Source: Euglena gracilis (taxonomy: Eukaryota > Euglenida > Euglenophyceae > Euglenales). From it: a DNA stretch of 64,000 nt. This document shows positions 53,852-64,000 of the stretch, in pieces; positions within the stretch are counted from its first letter, which is position 1, and every line of letters begins with the position of its first letter. The DNA lies in contig CP154956.1 in assembly GCA_039621445.1 (NCBI GenBank), positions 74,872,192 through 74,936,191 of the forward strand, read 5' to 3'. A program made the translations under genes and the position numbers. The notes beneath the pieces were generated by a model, which saw only the letters and a list, made by a program, of their open reading frames with translations, ran no database searches and had not been told where the DNA came from.

Positions 53852-54176
53852 GTTCGGTCCAGAGGGAGGCTTTTCCTGTTCTGTTCTGTGCCAGTCCCAC
53901 ATCACTGCCCATCATCCGTGCAAAGGGTCCTCGGTGCCAGGTGCAGGGGTGCGGCAATGCTTGGCGCAGCACAGGACACTGTACCCTGCATTTTCCATCT
54001 GTGCATTTTTTTGTCAGTTATGCCCAGTGTCCCCCAAGTTTTTGACCAGCGCTAGATTTTTCAATCCACCACCTCCAGAAAAATATTTGTTGGAATGCAA
54101 GTGGCTTGTTGCGAATGACTCGTGAACGACCGTTATTGGCGTTGTTGCCGAAGTGATAAGCCCCAATTGTCAAAAG

Positions 54177-54317
54177 ATTTTTTGGAAAAAAGAAAACAAC
54201 AGACAGCAGGAAGCCCGCAATTTCTGGCAGGAGCAGCAGGCGTGGGCAATGTTGCTGTGCCGGAGCTTCTTCACCCATGAGGCACTGAGCGGTTGCCTTT
54301 TTTACGTACACAAAAAG
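54177..54317 (+). CDS. Candidate exon of an unidentified gene
   Basis: 141 nt between CAAAAG| and AAG|GTAGGC, phase 0. Encodes IFWKKENNRQQEARNFWQEQ and AMLLCRSFFTHEALSGCLFY. A 325-nt GT-AG intron would join it to the preceding candidate exon in frame. The retroelement complex begins about 600 bp further on, so the gene may be truncated. Confidence 0.5.
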
Positions 54318-54589
54318 GTAGGCATTCTTTGTCTTGTTTTGGCCACCCTGATTTTAAAGCGGGGGTGCCCGCCAGCCCAAAAAAAATACGTCCTCAGAGA
54401 CCCACGGGGCCCAAACGTTAAAATCATCAAGCACGGCGGAGTTCCCGAGGGCCGTTTTGAAAAGTTTCAAAAGCGCCAATAAAAAAATTTTAAGTTTGCG
54501 GCTGGCGTGGCGCGTTTGTAAGCTAATTTTATTCGCGGCAAAGGCGAGGCCACTCGCCTTGCTTTGGCCGCAAAATCTATTCCTCACCC

Positions 54590-54740
54590 AAAACCGAAGG
54601 GCACCTCGGGCTGCGTACTTTGCCCTTGCGAGGCCATGCCTCCGGCGAGTAAGGCATGGCTTCACAAGGTCTTTGTGCTTCGCCCCCGGTGCCCTTTCCC
54701 CCCCTGTCGGTTTTCCGCGAGGGAGCACAACAACATCGCT
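54590..54740. repeat. Dispersed repeat, CACAAGG-TTTGTGCTTCGCCC family
   Basis: GGCATGGCTTCACAAGG, TTTGTGCTTCGCCCCCGG and TCGGTTTTCCGCGAGGGAG recur as a direct copy at 63,702-63,780 and as inverted copies at 63,411-63,490 and 63,895-63,950. Confidence 0.8.
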
Positions 54741-54924
54741 GACGGCCCTGGGCCGTTTAAAAAAGTGCGCAAAAAAAATACACCGACAGGCGGACAGTGC
54801 AAACAAGCTGGCCATGTTCGCGAGACCAGAGAAAATCGTGCCCTTCGGGGGCTGCTTTTTTAAAAGCGGAACTTCCAGTAGTCCCAGGATAAATAAACCG
54901 TGACCACGGACGGAGGGACCTCAC

Positions 54925-55911
54925 TTGCGAAAATCAAAGGCAAGATGGGAGCATTGTGGTGCTGGGTTAGGAGTCCCTGCTTGGTGGCTTTTTTGCCGGA
55001 GTTGGCTGATTCCTAATTTGCCCTTCGACAACCCAAAAAAAAGGAACAGAGTCGAGAACGAGGACGAACCAAGAGAAGAAGTCAATATCAAAAGAATATC
55101 CAGAAGGACACGAACCAGACGAATATCAATTTACAATTTCAATTTGACTTCAATGAACAATGCTGTGGAGAAGAACTTGGAATTATCCAGTCGACGTGAA
55201 CTACCCGGAGCAGCAGTCGCCGCAGCAACTGGAGAACCTGGAGGTGCGGTCGAAACGTGGCGAACCGTGGCCGCCCCTTCCCCCCAGATCCCCACATCAG
55301 ACATTTCCCAGCAAAATACCCCACCCAGAGTGACGGCCACGACTGTGGACAACAGTGGTCAGAAAGATCAGGAGAAGGAAGGAACCCCAGCCCAATACGG
55401 GCAGAAAAATCTGGGCATTGGGGCCAGAACACCAAGCAAATTGGGACAGAAGAAACCCAGAAGATCCCAAAGGCAAGACCCACAATGCCACCCAGCTACC
55501 AGGACACATTTCCAACAAAAGTGGGGAAGATTAAATCAAGGACAAGGTGGTGGCCATGGCGGTCTATTCCACAAGCAACTCCTTCAACAGGAAGGGGCAG
55601 AAAATGTCTGTCAAGACCCCCCCAATTTTTCTAGCACAACAACCCCTCCTAAGGGGAAGAGGGTGGGGCACAGCGCCCCCCCCCCAGATTTCAAACGGAG
55701 CTGGAGACCAAGCAAAAGCTACCAGGGCCATCGAGGCCAGAATTATATCAAAGGCCATGGAGGCCAGTTTCATTCACAAGACCAGAAAGGCCAGATCTCA
55801 TGGCCTGCCCTTTTTAAGGGCTTTCGCAGACTCCCTGGAAATTTTTTGGTGGCAAATGTCGGCCGCCGGCTTTTGCCGGCAGCCAAAAATTGCCAGAAAG
55901 CGCAATTTTCA
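54925..55911 (+). CDS. Putative Gag-like ORF of the DIRS-like element
   Basis: About 330 codons before the inserted element begins (the open frame runs on to 56,142 through it). Rich in Arg, Gln, Pro and Gly (EEVNIKRISRRTRTRRISIY; RSWRPSKSYQGHRGQNYIKG), with no zinc knuckle and no enzyme motif. Such basic ORFs precede pol in DIRS elements; assignment is by position only. Confidence 0.4.
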
Positions 55912-55915
55912 AAGT

Positions 55916-56681
55916 CGCCGGTAACAGACAATCAGTTTAAAAAAACCTTCGATAGAAATTGGAAGCGGGTTAAACTACTTTCCACCTTCAAATTCTGTTT
56001 TTTTTCACGGAACTTAAGGGGTTTTCCCCATTATTTGGCAAAGAAGAAATACATTGCATTGGATTTGATCAATCACACTGTTGAATTGGAATTGGCAGTT
56101 ACATTGCTGGTCATTACATTGTTGGTTGGATTTCTTGAATGAGTGGATTGAAGGAGCCTACCACACCGCCACCACCACCTTCCCTATACCTCTCACCTCC
56201 TTGCCCCAGGTTTGCACATTTTTACACATTCACATTTCACAGTTCGTTTTCAATTCTTCACACTCAGCTACTTTCAGTTTTTGATTTCAAGAGTTTCAGG
56301 ATTCTGTGGGTTGGTCTTTGGGTTGGTTTTGTCTTCAAGGTGTGCAAGAGAGTGTGAGAGAGAGTGAGTGAGAGAGAAAGAGAGAAGGTGACATTTCATT
56401 GCAAATGGCAGATTTTTCGATTTTCACCAAATTTTCGGAAACCGCCAAAAAAACGATCCTACACGCCGGCTGGGGAAGGGGAAAACACCTGGGTGAAAAA
56501 ATGGGAGTTGGCCTGAGCCCACCAACCCCCAGAAAAAGCCCAGGCCCCACCCCGGAAACACCCACCCCCCGGCTGTCGGTGGTCATCCACGACGGCGGGG
56601 ACCCCCCCAGGCCCTCGGCCACCGGGACTCGCCGGTCGCGGGGGCGACCGGCGGCGCACAGGGGGTGGGACCGGCAAACAT
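55916..56681. repeat. Left LTR-like direct repeat
   Basis: Contains GAAGAAATACA, TTGGTTGGATTTCTTGAA, a GAGAGTGAGTGAGAGAG tract and ATGGCAGATTTTTCGATTTT. Matches 60,814-61,571 with scattered substitutions and small indels. Confidence 0.85.
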
Positions 56682-57599
56682 GGTTAGCAGAGGTCGGCTC
56701 ACTGACTTCGTCAGTGAGGATTTTTCAGATTCGCTGAACGTCATTGCAGAGATTTGTTCCGCTGCCTCTGCCAGCAGAATCAGTGCAAAGTTTTCAGATT
56801 CGGCTGACATCGCAAGCAAAGGTTGTTTCACTGACCCAGTCAGTTAAAATTTTTCAGAGACGGTCGACACGGTCACAGAGATTTGTTCTGGTGGCTGTGC
56901 CAGCAGAATGGTACACGAGGATAGTTTCATCAACCCTGTTGTCTGTGAATTTTTAGAAGAATCTGCAGAAAATTGTTCGTTTCCCGGCCAATCTGTCCGA
57001 ATTTCAGATGTGATGAAAATTTTCTGAGATCTGTTACAGAAATCTGTTTTCCAAAACGAAAAAGAAACTGAATTTTCTGCAGCCCAGTTTTCAGAACCTG
57101 TGGCATCATTGCAAATCATGATGGAATCTGTGGCAGAAAACAATTTTCAGGCTGCAGAAACCTTATCGGCTTCAGGATTTTCAGAAACGACACAGGAATC
57201 AGAATTTGATTCTGATTCGGAGAGGGGGTTAATTACATGTATAAGGCCCATCACGGTGGCAGGGCCAGAAAATTTACAACTGGTTCCACTGCATGGCAGT
57301 GACGACGAATCAGACCCCCCAGCTTACGAAAGCGAAATTGAGGAAGAAAAACAGGCTGAAAACGCAATAATTCAGGAAATGGTTATGCGAAGAATGAAAG
57401 CTGCTGGCATGTGGCCAGTAAACTTTTCAGGTTTTCAGCAAATTTCTGTGTCGTCACGAGACAGCAGCCCAGGGCCAGAACAAAAAATTTTATGTTTAAC
57501 GGCCTAGACAGAACCATTGCTGTTAACACAGAGTTCAGAATCGCAGTCAGCACAGCCAGCTGCAGCCCAGCTGCAAGTTTTTCCAGCCAGCCCAGCCGT

Positions 57600-57960
57600 T
57601 TTCGGCTGAGATATCTGTCCCAGCCCAGAAGCCTGGGCAAGTTTTTCACCCAGCCCAGCAGTTTTCGGCTGAGTCATCTGTCCCAGCAATCATGGGGGCC
57701 AGCCCAGATGACTTCACAGGTTTTTCACCCAGCCCAGCAGTTTTCGGCTGGGTCATCTGTCCCAGTAATCATGGGGCCAGCCCAGATGACTTCACAGGTT
57801 TTTCAGCCAGCCCAGCAGTTTTCGGCTGAGTCATCTGTTCCAGCAATCATGGGGCCAACCCAGATGACTTTAAAGTATTTTCAGCCAGCCCAGCAGTTTT
57901 CGGCTGAGTCATCTGTCCCAGCAATCATGGGGCCAGCCCAGATGTGTGGGCAGATTTTTC
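57600..57960 (+). repeat. 78-bp coding tandem repeat in the Gag-like region
   Basis: Four to five units encoding FQPAQQFSAESSVPAIMGPA and QMTSQV, diverging at both ends. Confidence 0.9.
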
Positions 57961-59454
57961 AGCCAACGTTAACAGTGTCTTCAAATACAAGCCCAGCCCA
58001 GGTTTTTCGGCCAATTCAGCCAGTTTTTCCAAAGACCCAGCCACAAAATTTACAGCCAAACACCAGTTTTTCTGCAGAATCTGGGTCCGAAAACCCTGAA
58101 AACCAGCATGATGTGGAAATGGAATCGGGCTATGGCCAATCCGATGATGATTGGAACAATTGGGGTGAAGAAATCAGTTGCAAAACTGAATGTTTACATG
58201 GCAGACTTTTGGTGCAGGAAGGAAAAAAATCCTGAGAAAACGGCTGAAAATCTGGTGGGTGAGGCAGAAAATAGGCTAAATCGGGCGTTGGCCATGTCAC
58301 AGGGGCAGAGATTGAATCTGGTCAATGAGGCATTTGGCATGCATGATCAACGAATGGCTGATCACATTGCCATGGTGAAACGTGAAATTCAGGCTGAACT
58401 GAGTGCAAACCATAAACGACTTGCTTTTGCAGTTTCAGCAAAATGGTGAAATGGTGCAAAATCTGGCCCAATGCCAAAGGCATTTGTTGAGTGTGGAAAT
58501 GGAACAACAGTTTGCTGAAAAAGTGAAGAAAGTGGAGGATGGATTAAACCCGTTTTTTCAGGCCCAGGTTGAGGGGTTGAGAAAAATGAGAGGGATTTTT
58601 CTCAGAAGCTGTCGATTTTGGAAAAATCTGTGGGGGAGATGCACGTGGTGGTGCAAAAAGTAGGGGAGAAGAAAAAAACAGCAGGAAATTGCTGTTAATC
58701 AGGTTAAATCTGCAGTCGGTGAGCTAAGCTCTGGTCTGGAGGGACGCTTTGGGATCATTTTTCAGCAACGCAAAGGTTTGGGGGAGACTGAGTGTGCCAA
58801 ATTTCAGGCACAGGCTGAGAAATTTAAGGAATTTTCACAGTCCCTGGAGCGAGAGAGCAAAGCTCTGAATGATCGTTTGGGGAGGTTGGAGAACTTTCTG
58901 GGTTGGAAAGATTTTCCCATTGAGAAAGTCTGTGACCTGATTAACAAGAGTGAGGAAACAATTCGGTTGGAGGTGCAAAGGGAGTTGGGGCTGCAAACGA
59001 GAAACACTTTGGAGGTGATTATCAGTAAAATGCTGCAGGAAAGGTTGAGGCTGAGTGAAATGGAGGGGCAGTTTGAGAAAGTTCGGGCCGAAATGGAAAA
59101 TTCGATGAAACAGCAGGTTGGAGTTTTACTGCAACGGCAGTGTAGTGAACTTCGAAAAGAACAGCAGGAGCGGAAAAAATTGCAACAAAAGCTGGATTTA
59201 TTTCAGGCTGAGTTTTTGGTGATGAAAAATCAGCAAGCTGAATCTGCCAAAACTGCGACAGTGTATCTGACAAAGGAAACGAGAGAAAAATCAGCTGGAA
59301 ATCCAGAAATCGAGGAGTTTTATCTTTTTGGTTACAACGATTTACCTGTGACTGAGAAAAATCCGGTTGAAATTGAAGGCTATGAATACGCTGAACCATG
59401 GTCACATGCGACACATGTCAGGCAGGTTTGTGCACGACCTGTGGGGGCAGTGCC

Positions 59455-60740
59455 TGCAGGTGCAGGGCTGGTTTCATCAAATGCAGTGGCAACGCATCAA
59501 TTGATGAAAACTCTGGTAGCTCCAAATTTTTCTGGACAGTCAAAAGACTGGTCGTCCTTTGTGCGTGATTGGGAGCAATATTTCATGACGTTGGTTACTT
59601 TACAGAATGGAAATGTGTCTGATCCACTCAAACTTCGGCTTTCTGCAACGACGCTGGACGACACAAATAAAAAGGAATTGCAATTCCGACTGGAATTGAA
59701 CGTAAAAACATCTTTTGAGGAGGAATTTGACAGGATTGACGGGAAATATGCTGGAACTCAGTCCGACTGTGCCAGAAAAAAATGGTATGATGTGAACCTC
59801 GTGAACCAAGGGAAAATTGCCGTACGGGAATGGCGAGATTTTGTCAAAAATTTCAAAACGGCCTGGAGACAGGTGAAAAGCGCCACTGATGATGAGGCAG
59901 AAAGACTGGTCAGAGGAAAACCGCCAATTTTTTTTTTGCACTGGGTCGCCGATGAGGAGGAAAGGAAATCAACGTGTGGACCGAAATTCAAAATGTACCC
60001 TGGAGTGCCTGCAACTGAAGAAAACATCATGTGTGCCTTGGAACGTGTCACTGGGGAAAAGCCCTGCAAGGTTTCGAAAGTTTCAGGTGCGGGGCTGGTT
60101 TCATCAAATGCAGTGGCAACGCATCAATTGATGAAAACTCTGGTAGCTACCAAATTTTTCTGGACAGTCAAAAGACTGGTCGTCTTTGTGCGTGATTGGG
60201 AGCAATATTTCATGACGTTGGTTTACTTTACGAATGAATGTGTCTGATCCACTCAAACTTCGGCTTTCTGCAACGACGCTGGACGACACAAATAAAAAGG
60301 AATTGCAATTCCGACTGGACTGAATTGAACGTAAAAACATCTTTCGAGGAGGAAATTTGACAGGATTGACGGGAAATATGCTGGAACTCTCCGACTTTTG
60401 TGCCAGAAAAAAAAATGGTTATGATGTGAACCTCGTGAACCAAGGGAAAATTGCCGTACGGGAAGGGCGCCGAGATTTTTTTGTCAAAAATTTCAAAACG
60501 GCCTGGAGACAGGTGAAAAGCGCCACTGATGATGAGGCAGAAAGACTGGTCAGAGGAAAACCGCCAATTTTTTTTTTGCACTGGGTCGCCGATGAGGAGG
60601 AAAGGAAATCAACGTGTGGACCGAAATTCAAAATGTACCCTGGAGTGCCTGCAACTGAAGAAAACATCATGTGTGCCTTGGAACGTGTCACTGGGGAAAG
60701 CCCTGCAAGGTTTCGAAAGTTTCACCGCTGGGGTTCGAAG
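59455..60740 (+). repeat. Tandem duplication of about 630 bp within gag
   Basis: 59,457-60,085 and 60,086-60,740 are copies starting GCTGGTTTCATCAAATGCAG. The second has many 1-3 bp insertions and deletions, often in homopolymers, that break its frame, yet long stretches are identical. Confidence 0.92.
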
Positions 60741-60813
60741 TCTTTTTGCCCAACACTGCGATTTGCGACAAACTGAAAGAGGTCAGTGGGAAACCAATCA
60801 CAGGCACGGATAA

Positions 60814-61571
60814 GTCGCGGGAAACAGCCAATCAGTTAAAAAAACCCGTGATAGAAGAAATTGGAAGCGGGTCAACTTACTTTCCACCTTCAAATTCTGT
60901 TTTTTTCACAGAACTTGAGGGGCTTTCCCCATTATTTGGCAAAGAAGAAATACACTGAATTGGATTTGATCAATCACATTGTTGAATTGGAATTGGCAGT
61001 TACATTGCTGGTCATTACATTGTTGGTTGGATTTCTTGAAGGAGTGGATTGAAGGAGCCTACAACACCGCCACCACCACCTTCCCTATACTCCTCACCTC
61101 CTTGCCCCAGGTTTGCACATTTTTACACATTCACATTTCACAGTTCGTTTTCAATTCTTCACACTCAGCTACTTTCAGTTTTTGATTTCAAGAGTTTCAG
61201 GATTCTGTGGGTTGGTCTTTGGGTTGGTTTTGTCTTCAAGGTGTGCAAGAGAGTGTGAGAGAGAGTGAGTGAGAGAGAAAGAGAGAAGGTGACATTTCAT
61301 TGCAAATGGCAGATTTTTCGATTTTCACCAAATTTTCGGAAACCGCCAAAAAAACGATCCTACACGCCGGCTGGGGAAGGGGAAAACACCTGGGTGAAAA
61401 AATGGGAGTTGGCCTGAGCCCACCAACCCCCAGAAAAGCCCAGGAAACACCCACCCCCCCGGCTGTCGGTGGTCATCCACGACGGCGGGGACCCCCCCAG
61501 GCCCTCGGCCCACCGGGACTCGCCGGTCGCGGTGGCGACCGGCGGCGCACAGGGGGTGGGACCGGCAAACA
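60814..61571. repeat. Right LTR-like direct repeat
   Basis: Partner of 55,916-56,681. Includes the apparent end of the gag frame (GLSPLFGKEEIH, TGA) at 60,922-60,957. Confidence 0.85.
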
Positions 61572-61698
61572 CAAAATTAACAGCCCCCTGTGATTCAAAA
61601 TATCCCGTTTCACAGCAAATGAAAGCCCAATTCAGGGAAATAAAAATTGTAATGGACACCTTGGGGGGAGACCCTTCCCGCAAACTGCAACCAGATAG

Positions 61699-62229
61699 TT
61701 GCACTCAGACAGCAGCACCCATGCCTGGAGGAGGCTAGACATCCAAAGGCAAAATTGTGCAAGAATGTTGGAGAGAAGACTTCATTTTGTAAATAACTGT
61801 AAAAGAGCTGTAGGCAGTAGTAAACACTGTAAAAAGCCTCAGCAAACCAGGGGAAACAGTTTCCTTATCAGTAGACAACCAGGTAATCTAATATTACCTA
61901 ACGAAGGGGGGGGGGGGCAGAAGGGACCCCTTCAATTCCATTCTGAGATCGTTTTTCAAATGGTGCATGGAGCACAACATAAACCTTCAAGTCCCTTCAA
62001 AAGAATGCCTAGCAGACCCCATAAGCAGATGGGAGATGGACAGGGGGGATTACCCTTTAGACACCCAACTTTTTCACTGGCTAAGGCAATTCAGAGGTTT
62101 CAAAACCATGGAAACAGATTTATTTGAATCCCCAGGCAACAAAAAACTGCCCACCTTTGTGGCCAGGTGCCCACACGGGGAATCCTCAGGGATGGATGCA
62201 TTGCAGTGTCCTCTGGACAATTTGGGGTG
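61699..62229 (+). pseudogene. RNase H end and downstream domain of the DIRS-like element
   Basis: HSDSSTHAW (RNase H start), ITVKEL.AVVNTVKSLSKPG, LSVDNQVI, RRDPFNSILRSFFKWCMEHN and LADPISRWEMDRGDYPLDTQ, with stops at three places and one frame shift in the G run near 61,905. It continues LFESPGNKKLPTFVA and MDALQCPLDN, typical of the sequence after RNase H in DIRS and Ngaro elements. The next segment (62,225-62,400: FMVAPYWDSATWWPQL) is in a shifted frame. Confidence 0.8.
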
Positions 62230-62839
62230 ACTTTATGCCCACCTCCCTTGGTCAATATCCAAAAATTTTCCCCAAGATTGAAAACATTTCCCCAGTCCAA
62301 AGTATTTATGGTCGCCCCCTACTGGGATTCAGCCACCTGGTGGCCCCAGTTAATAAAGATTGAAGTCCCAGGGGCCCCTTGCCTGAAAATCACCCATTAC
62401 AAGGGCATGTTCAGAAACTGCAAGGGGGAGCAAATGCCACCCCCCAGATGGCCCCTCCTTTGCACTAATTTCTCGGGAATATTTTGCATGGTAAGCAAAT
62501 ACAAAATGAAACCATTGACGATTTCCTGGGGAGGAACCGCAGCTTGAAACGGTATCAAAGTGATTTCGAAGTTTTATGGGTGACTTTGGGGGGGAAATGG
62601 GAGTACCCCCCTTGAAGCCACAACTGACCAAGTGGCTGACACTTTGGTACAATTGTTTCAACTTTTTAAGGCCCAGGCACGTAATGCATACATGCTATGC
62701 TTTTAATTCCTGGATTTGGTGGTTTGAGATTACACACCATGTTAGCACCATACAAGGCTTTGGAACCAAAATCTGCAGAAATATGTGGCATTTGGGATCC
62801 CCTCCCAATCATTCTGGGTTGGCCCAATCCCCCTTTCCC

Positions 62840-63390
62840 TCTGATATATGCACATTGCGTACACAACTCATTTTTGCTGCAGAATCCCCTGTTTATGCAG
62901 ATCCTCAGATTTGGAGAGAATCAAACGCACAACAAGTGTGCTGGGCAGGTCGCCATACATTAAAATTAGGCGTGAAGGCCAGAAATTCCACAAGTGGGAA
63001 AGAGTTGTCCCAATTTCCCATTGTCCACAGATCAGTCCATATCATTTAATGATGTCTTATGTAACTGTAACCCGTTTTAACGTAAAGCCTGGGGGTCCCC
63101 TTCTGATTTCACTAAAACCTCCCTTTAAATCCATAAGTGCTGACACTATTGCTTCAATAAGGAAAAAAATTTGATCCAACATGGGGTATCCCCCCAGGTA
63201 TGGGGGCCCACTCCACCAGAGGGGCGGGGGTTGGTTTACTGAAAAAATTGGGCCTTTCTGCCCAAGAAGTTTGTGAAATTGGCCAGTGGAGGGGAGTGAA
63301 GGCTTTTACAGCCCACTAACAACGACTTGGAGCCCGAAGTGTTTTAGAAAATACTCTGGCCCCCCTAATTTTAGTGCACAATCAGGCCTC
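62840..63390 (+). pseudogene. Tyrosine recombinase remnant of the DIRS-like element
   Basis: CRSSDLERI (box with the first catalytic Arg), IKIRREGQKFHKWERVVPIS, SISADTIASIRKKI, then after a frame shift GAHSTRGAGV (63,203-63,232, the H-x-x-R box) and LSAQEVCEIGQWRGVKAFTA, H, then TAA at 63,317-63,319 where the nucleophilic Tyr codon is expected. The frame continues after the stop as QRLGARSVLENTLAPLI. The element cannot make a full recombinase from this copy. Confidence 0.85.
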
Positions 63391-63399
63391 ACAAGGGCA

Positions 63400-64000
63400 A
63401 AGTGCGGAGCCCGAGGTGTCTCCTACTCCCTCGAGGAAAAACGACAAGGGAGGAAGGGACACCGAGGGCGAAGCACAAAGGCCTTGTGAGCCCGACCCCC
63501 CGCCCGTAAAAGAAAATTTGTCTTCAAAAGTCCTCGGTCAGAAAATGGGGGAAAGGGGGGGGAGGGGGGGATCCCCCCAAGGGGCAAGAAGCCACGTCGC
63601 CAAGTCGGAGCAGCATCGTCAGACAACTCCGGCGAGGCGACACTAAGCAGGGACTCCCAACCCAGCACCACAATACAATCCAAACAACATCGCCGGCGAG
63701 CAGGGCATGGTCTCACAAGGCCTTTGTGCTTCGCCCTCGGAGTCGCTTCCTCCCTTGTCGGTTTTCCTCGAGGGAGTACGAGCCGGCGAGAGAGGACAAG
63801 CCCCACCGAGCCAAAGTGTGGAGCAAGGTGGGCTTCGCAGTTTTTGCAGAAACGACGCAGAAGGCTTCGGCATTCATTATCAAAAGAAGGACGCGAGGTC
63901 CCTCGAGGAAAACCGTCCGGGGAAGGGACACCGAGGGCGAAGCACAAAGAGTGAGCGGGTTGGTTTTAGCATCGCATTTGCCGTCCAGTCTTCTTCCTGA
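63400..64000. repeat. Inverted-repeat cluster at the right edge
   Basis: Copies of the CTCGAGGAAAA..GGGCGAAGCACAAAGG unit at 63,411-63,490, 63,702-63,780 (inverted) and 63,895-63,950. Related to 54,590-54,740. The window ends inside this cluster. Confidence 0.8.

Larger units (their letters stand above)
56690..60957 (+). pseudogene. Long Gag-like coding region with several frame shifts
   Basis: In order: repeated SEDFSDS..IAEICSAASASR segments; MRRMKAAGMWPVNF; four or so 26-residue repeats of QFSAESSVPAIMGPAQM (57,600-57,960); acidic DDDWNNWGEE; long coiled coil (QAQAEKFKEFSQSLERESKA, KLQQKLDLFQAEFLVMKNQQ); then TLVAPNFSGQSKDWSSFVRD, WEQYFMTLV and WRDFVKNFKTAWRQ, which resemble retrotransposon Gag capsid segments. 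Frame changes occur near 57,490, 58,225, 58,440 and 58,670, mostly at A runs. About 58,700-60,085 is continuously open. Confidence 0.65.
55916..61571 (+). mobile_element. Gag-only element with LTR-like direct repeats, inserted in the DIRS-like element
   Basis: Direct repeats 55,916-56,681 and 60,814-61,571 are highly similar and both end GGCAAACA. CAAA precedes the left copy and follows the right copy, a 4-bp duplication. TGGTTAGCAGAGG follows the left repeat directly, like a tRNA-primer site. The repeats begin GTCGC rather than TG, and the right one starts within the gag reading frame, so LTR identity is probable, not certain. No pol is present. Confidence 0.6.
54952..63675 (+). mobile_element. 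DIRS-like tyrosine-recombinase retroelement, decayed and interrupted
   Basis: TTGTGGTGCTGGGTTAGGAG / TCCCTGCTT at 54,955-55,012 is inverted at 63,618-63,675, as DIRS elements have inverted termini. Inside, on the + strand, are a basic Gln/Gly-rich ORF, then (after an inserted element) an RNase H end, the conserved post-RNase H region and a tyrosine recombinase: the DIRS order. The reverse transcriptase is not visible. Stops and frame shifts abound. Confidence 0.7.

Noticed and set aside
54952-63675. Endogenous retrovirus
   Set aside because: No envelope gene, no pol of the retroviral type; the enzyme motifs are RNase H plus tyrosine recombinase, as in DIRS elements.

Overview
The window is nuclear DNA of a eukaryote, very probably a euglenid. 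One gene decides this: a 22-exon beta-1,3-glucanase of family GH81 on the + strand (19,053-48,398). About half of its introns are ordinary GT-AG introns. Most of the others lack GT-AG borders, carry CAG at intron bases 4-6 and CTG at bases -8 to -6, and have complementary ends, which as I recall is the signature of euglenid 'nonconventional' introns. Joining the exons by these rules gives 935 codons with no frame conflict and GH81 motifs in the right order. Everything here was read by eye; no search was run.

Layout. 1-3,731 is a 71-bp satellite with a GGGTTAGG-like core, followed by a GA tract and a 43-bp palindromic tandem repeat. From about 5.0 to 18.5 kb lies an unidentified multi-exon + strand gene; its last exons can be chained (12,453 to 18,515). 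The GH81 gene follows after about 540 bp. Its product has a signal peptide, a GH81 domain and a C-terminal membrane anchor. From 48.4 to 54.3 kb the sequence is mostly repeats and foldbacks with two possible exons of another gene. From 54.9 to 63.7 kb lies a decayed DIRS-like tyrosine-recombinase retroelement, apparently interrupted by a gag-only element with LTR-like direct repeats.

Mobile DNA makes up most of the window. Two elements share CTTAGGCGG termini and 5-bp target duplications: 15,519-18,114 in the upstream gene and 36,903-43,769 inside GH81 intron 17. The larger carries an unrecognised minus-strand gene. Both are crowded with a 12-base palindrome, GCGG-N4-CCGC. Three hAT-like elements (6,710-7,796; 33,421-34,694; 45,909-48,137) have 8-bp or near-8-bp target duplications; two of them have short tandem arrays near both ends. 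Many smaller foldbacks end in G or C runs.

How it fits together: the GH81 enzyme would cut beta-1,3-glucan, the polymer of the euglenid reserve paramylon, and the signal peptide and anchor place it in the secretory or endomembrane system. Its gene is stretched to 29 kb almost wholly by insertions into introns; intron 17 was only about 83 nt before the 6.9-kb element arrived. I saw no tRNA, rRNA, CRISPR array or prokaryotic operon structure.
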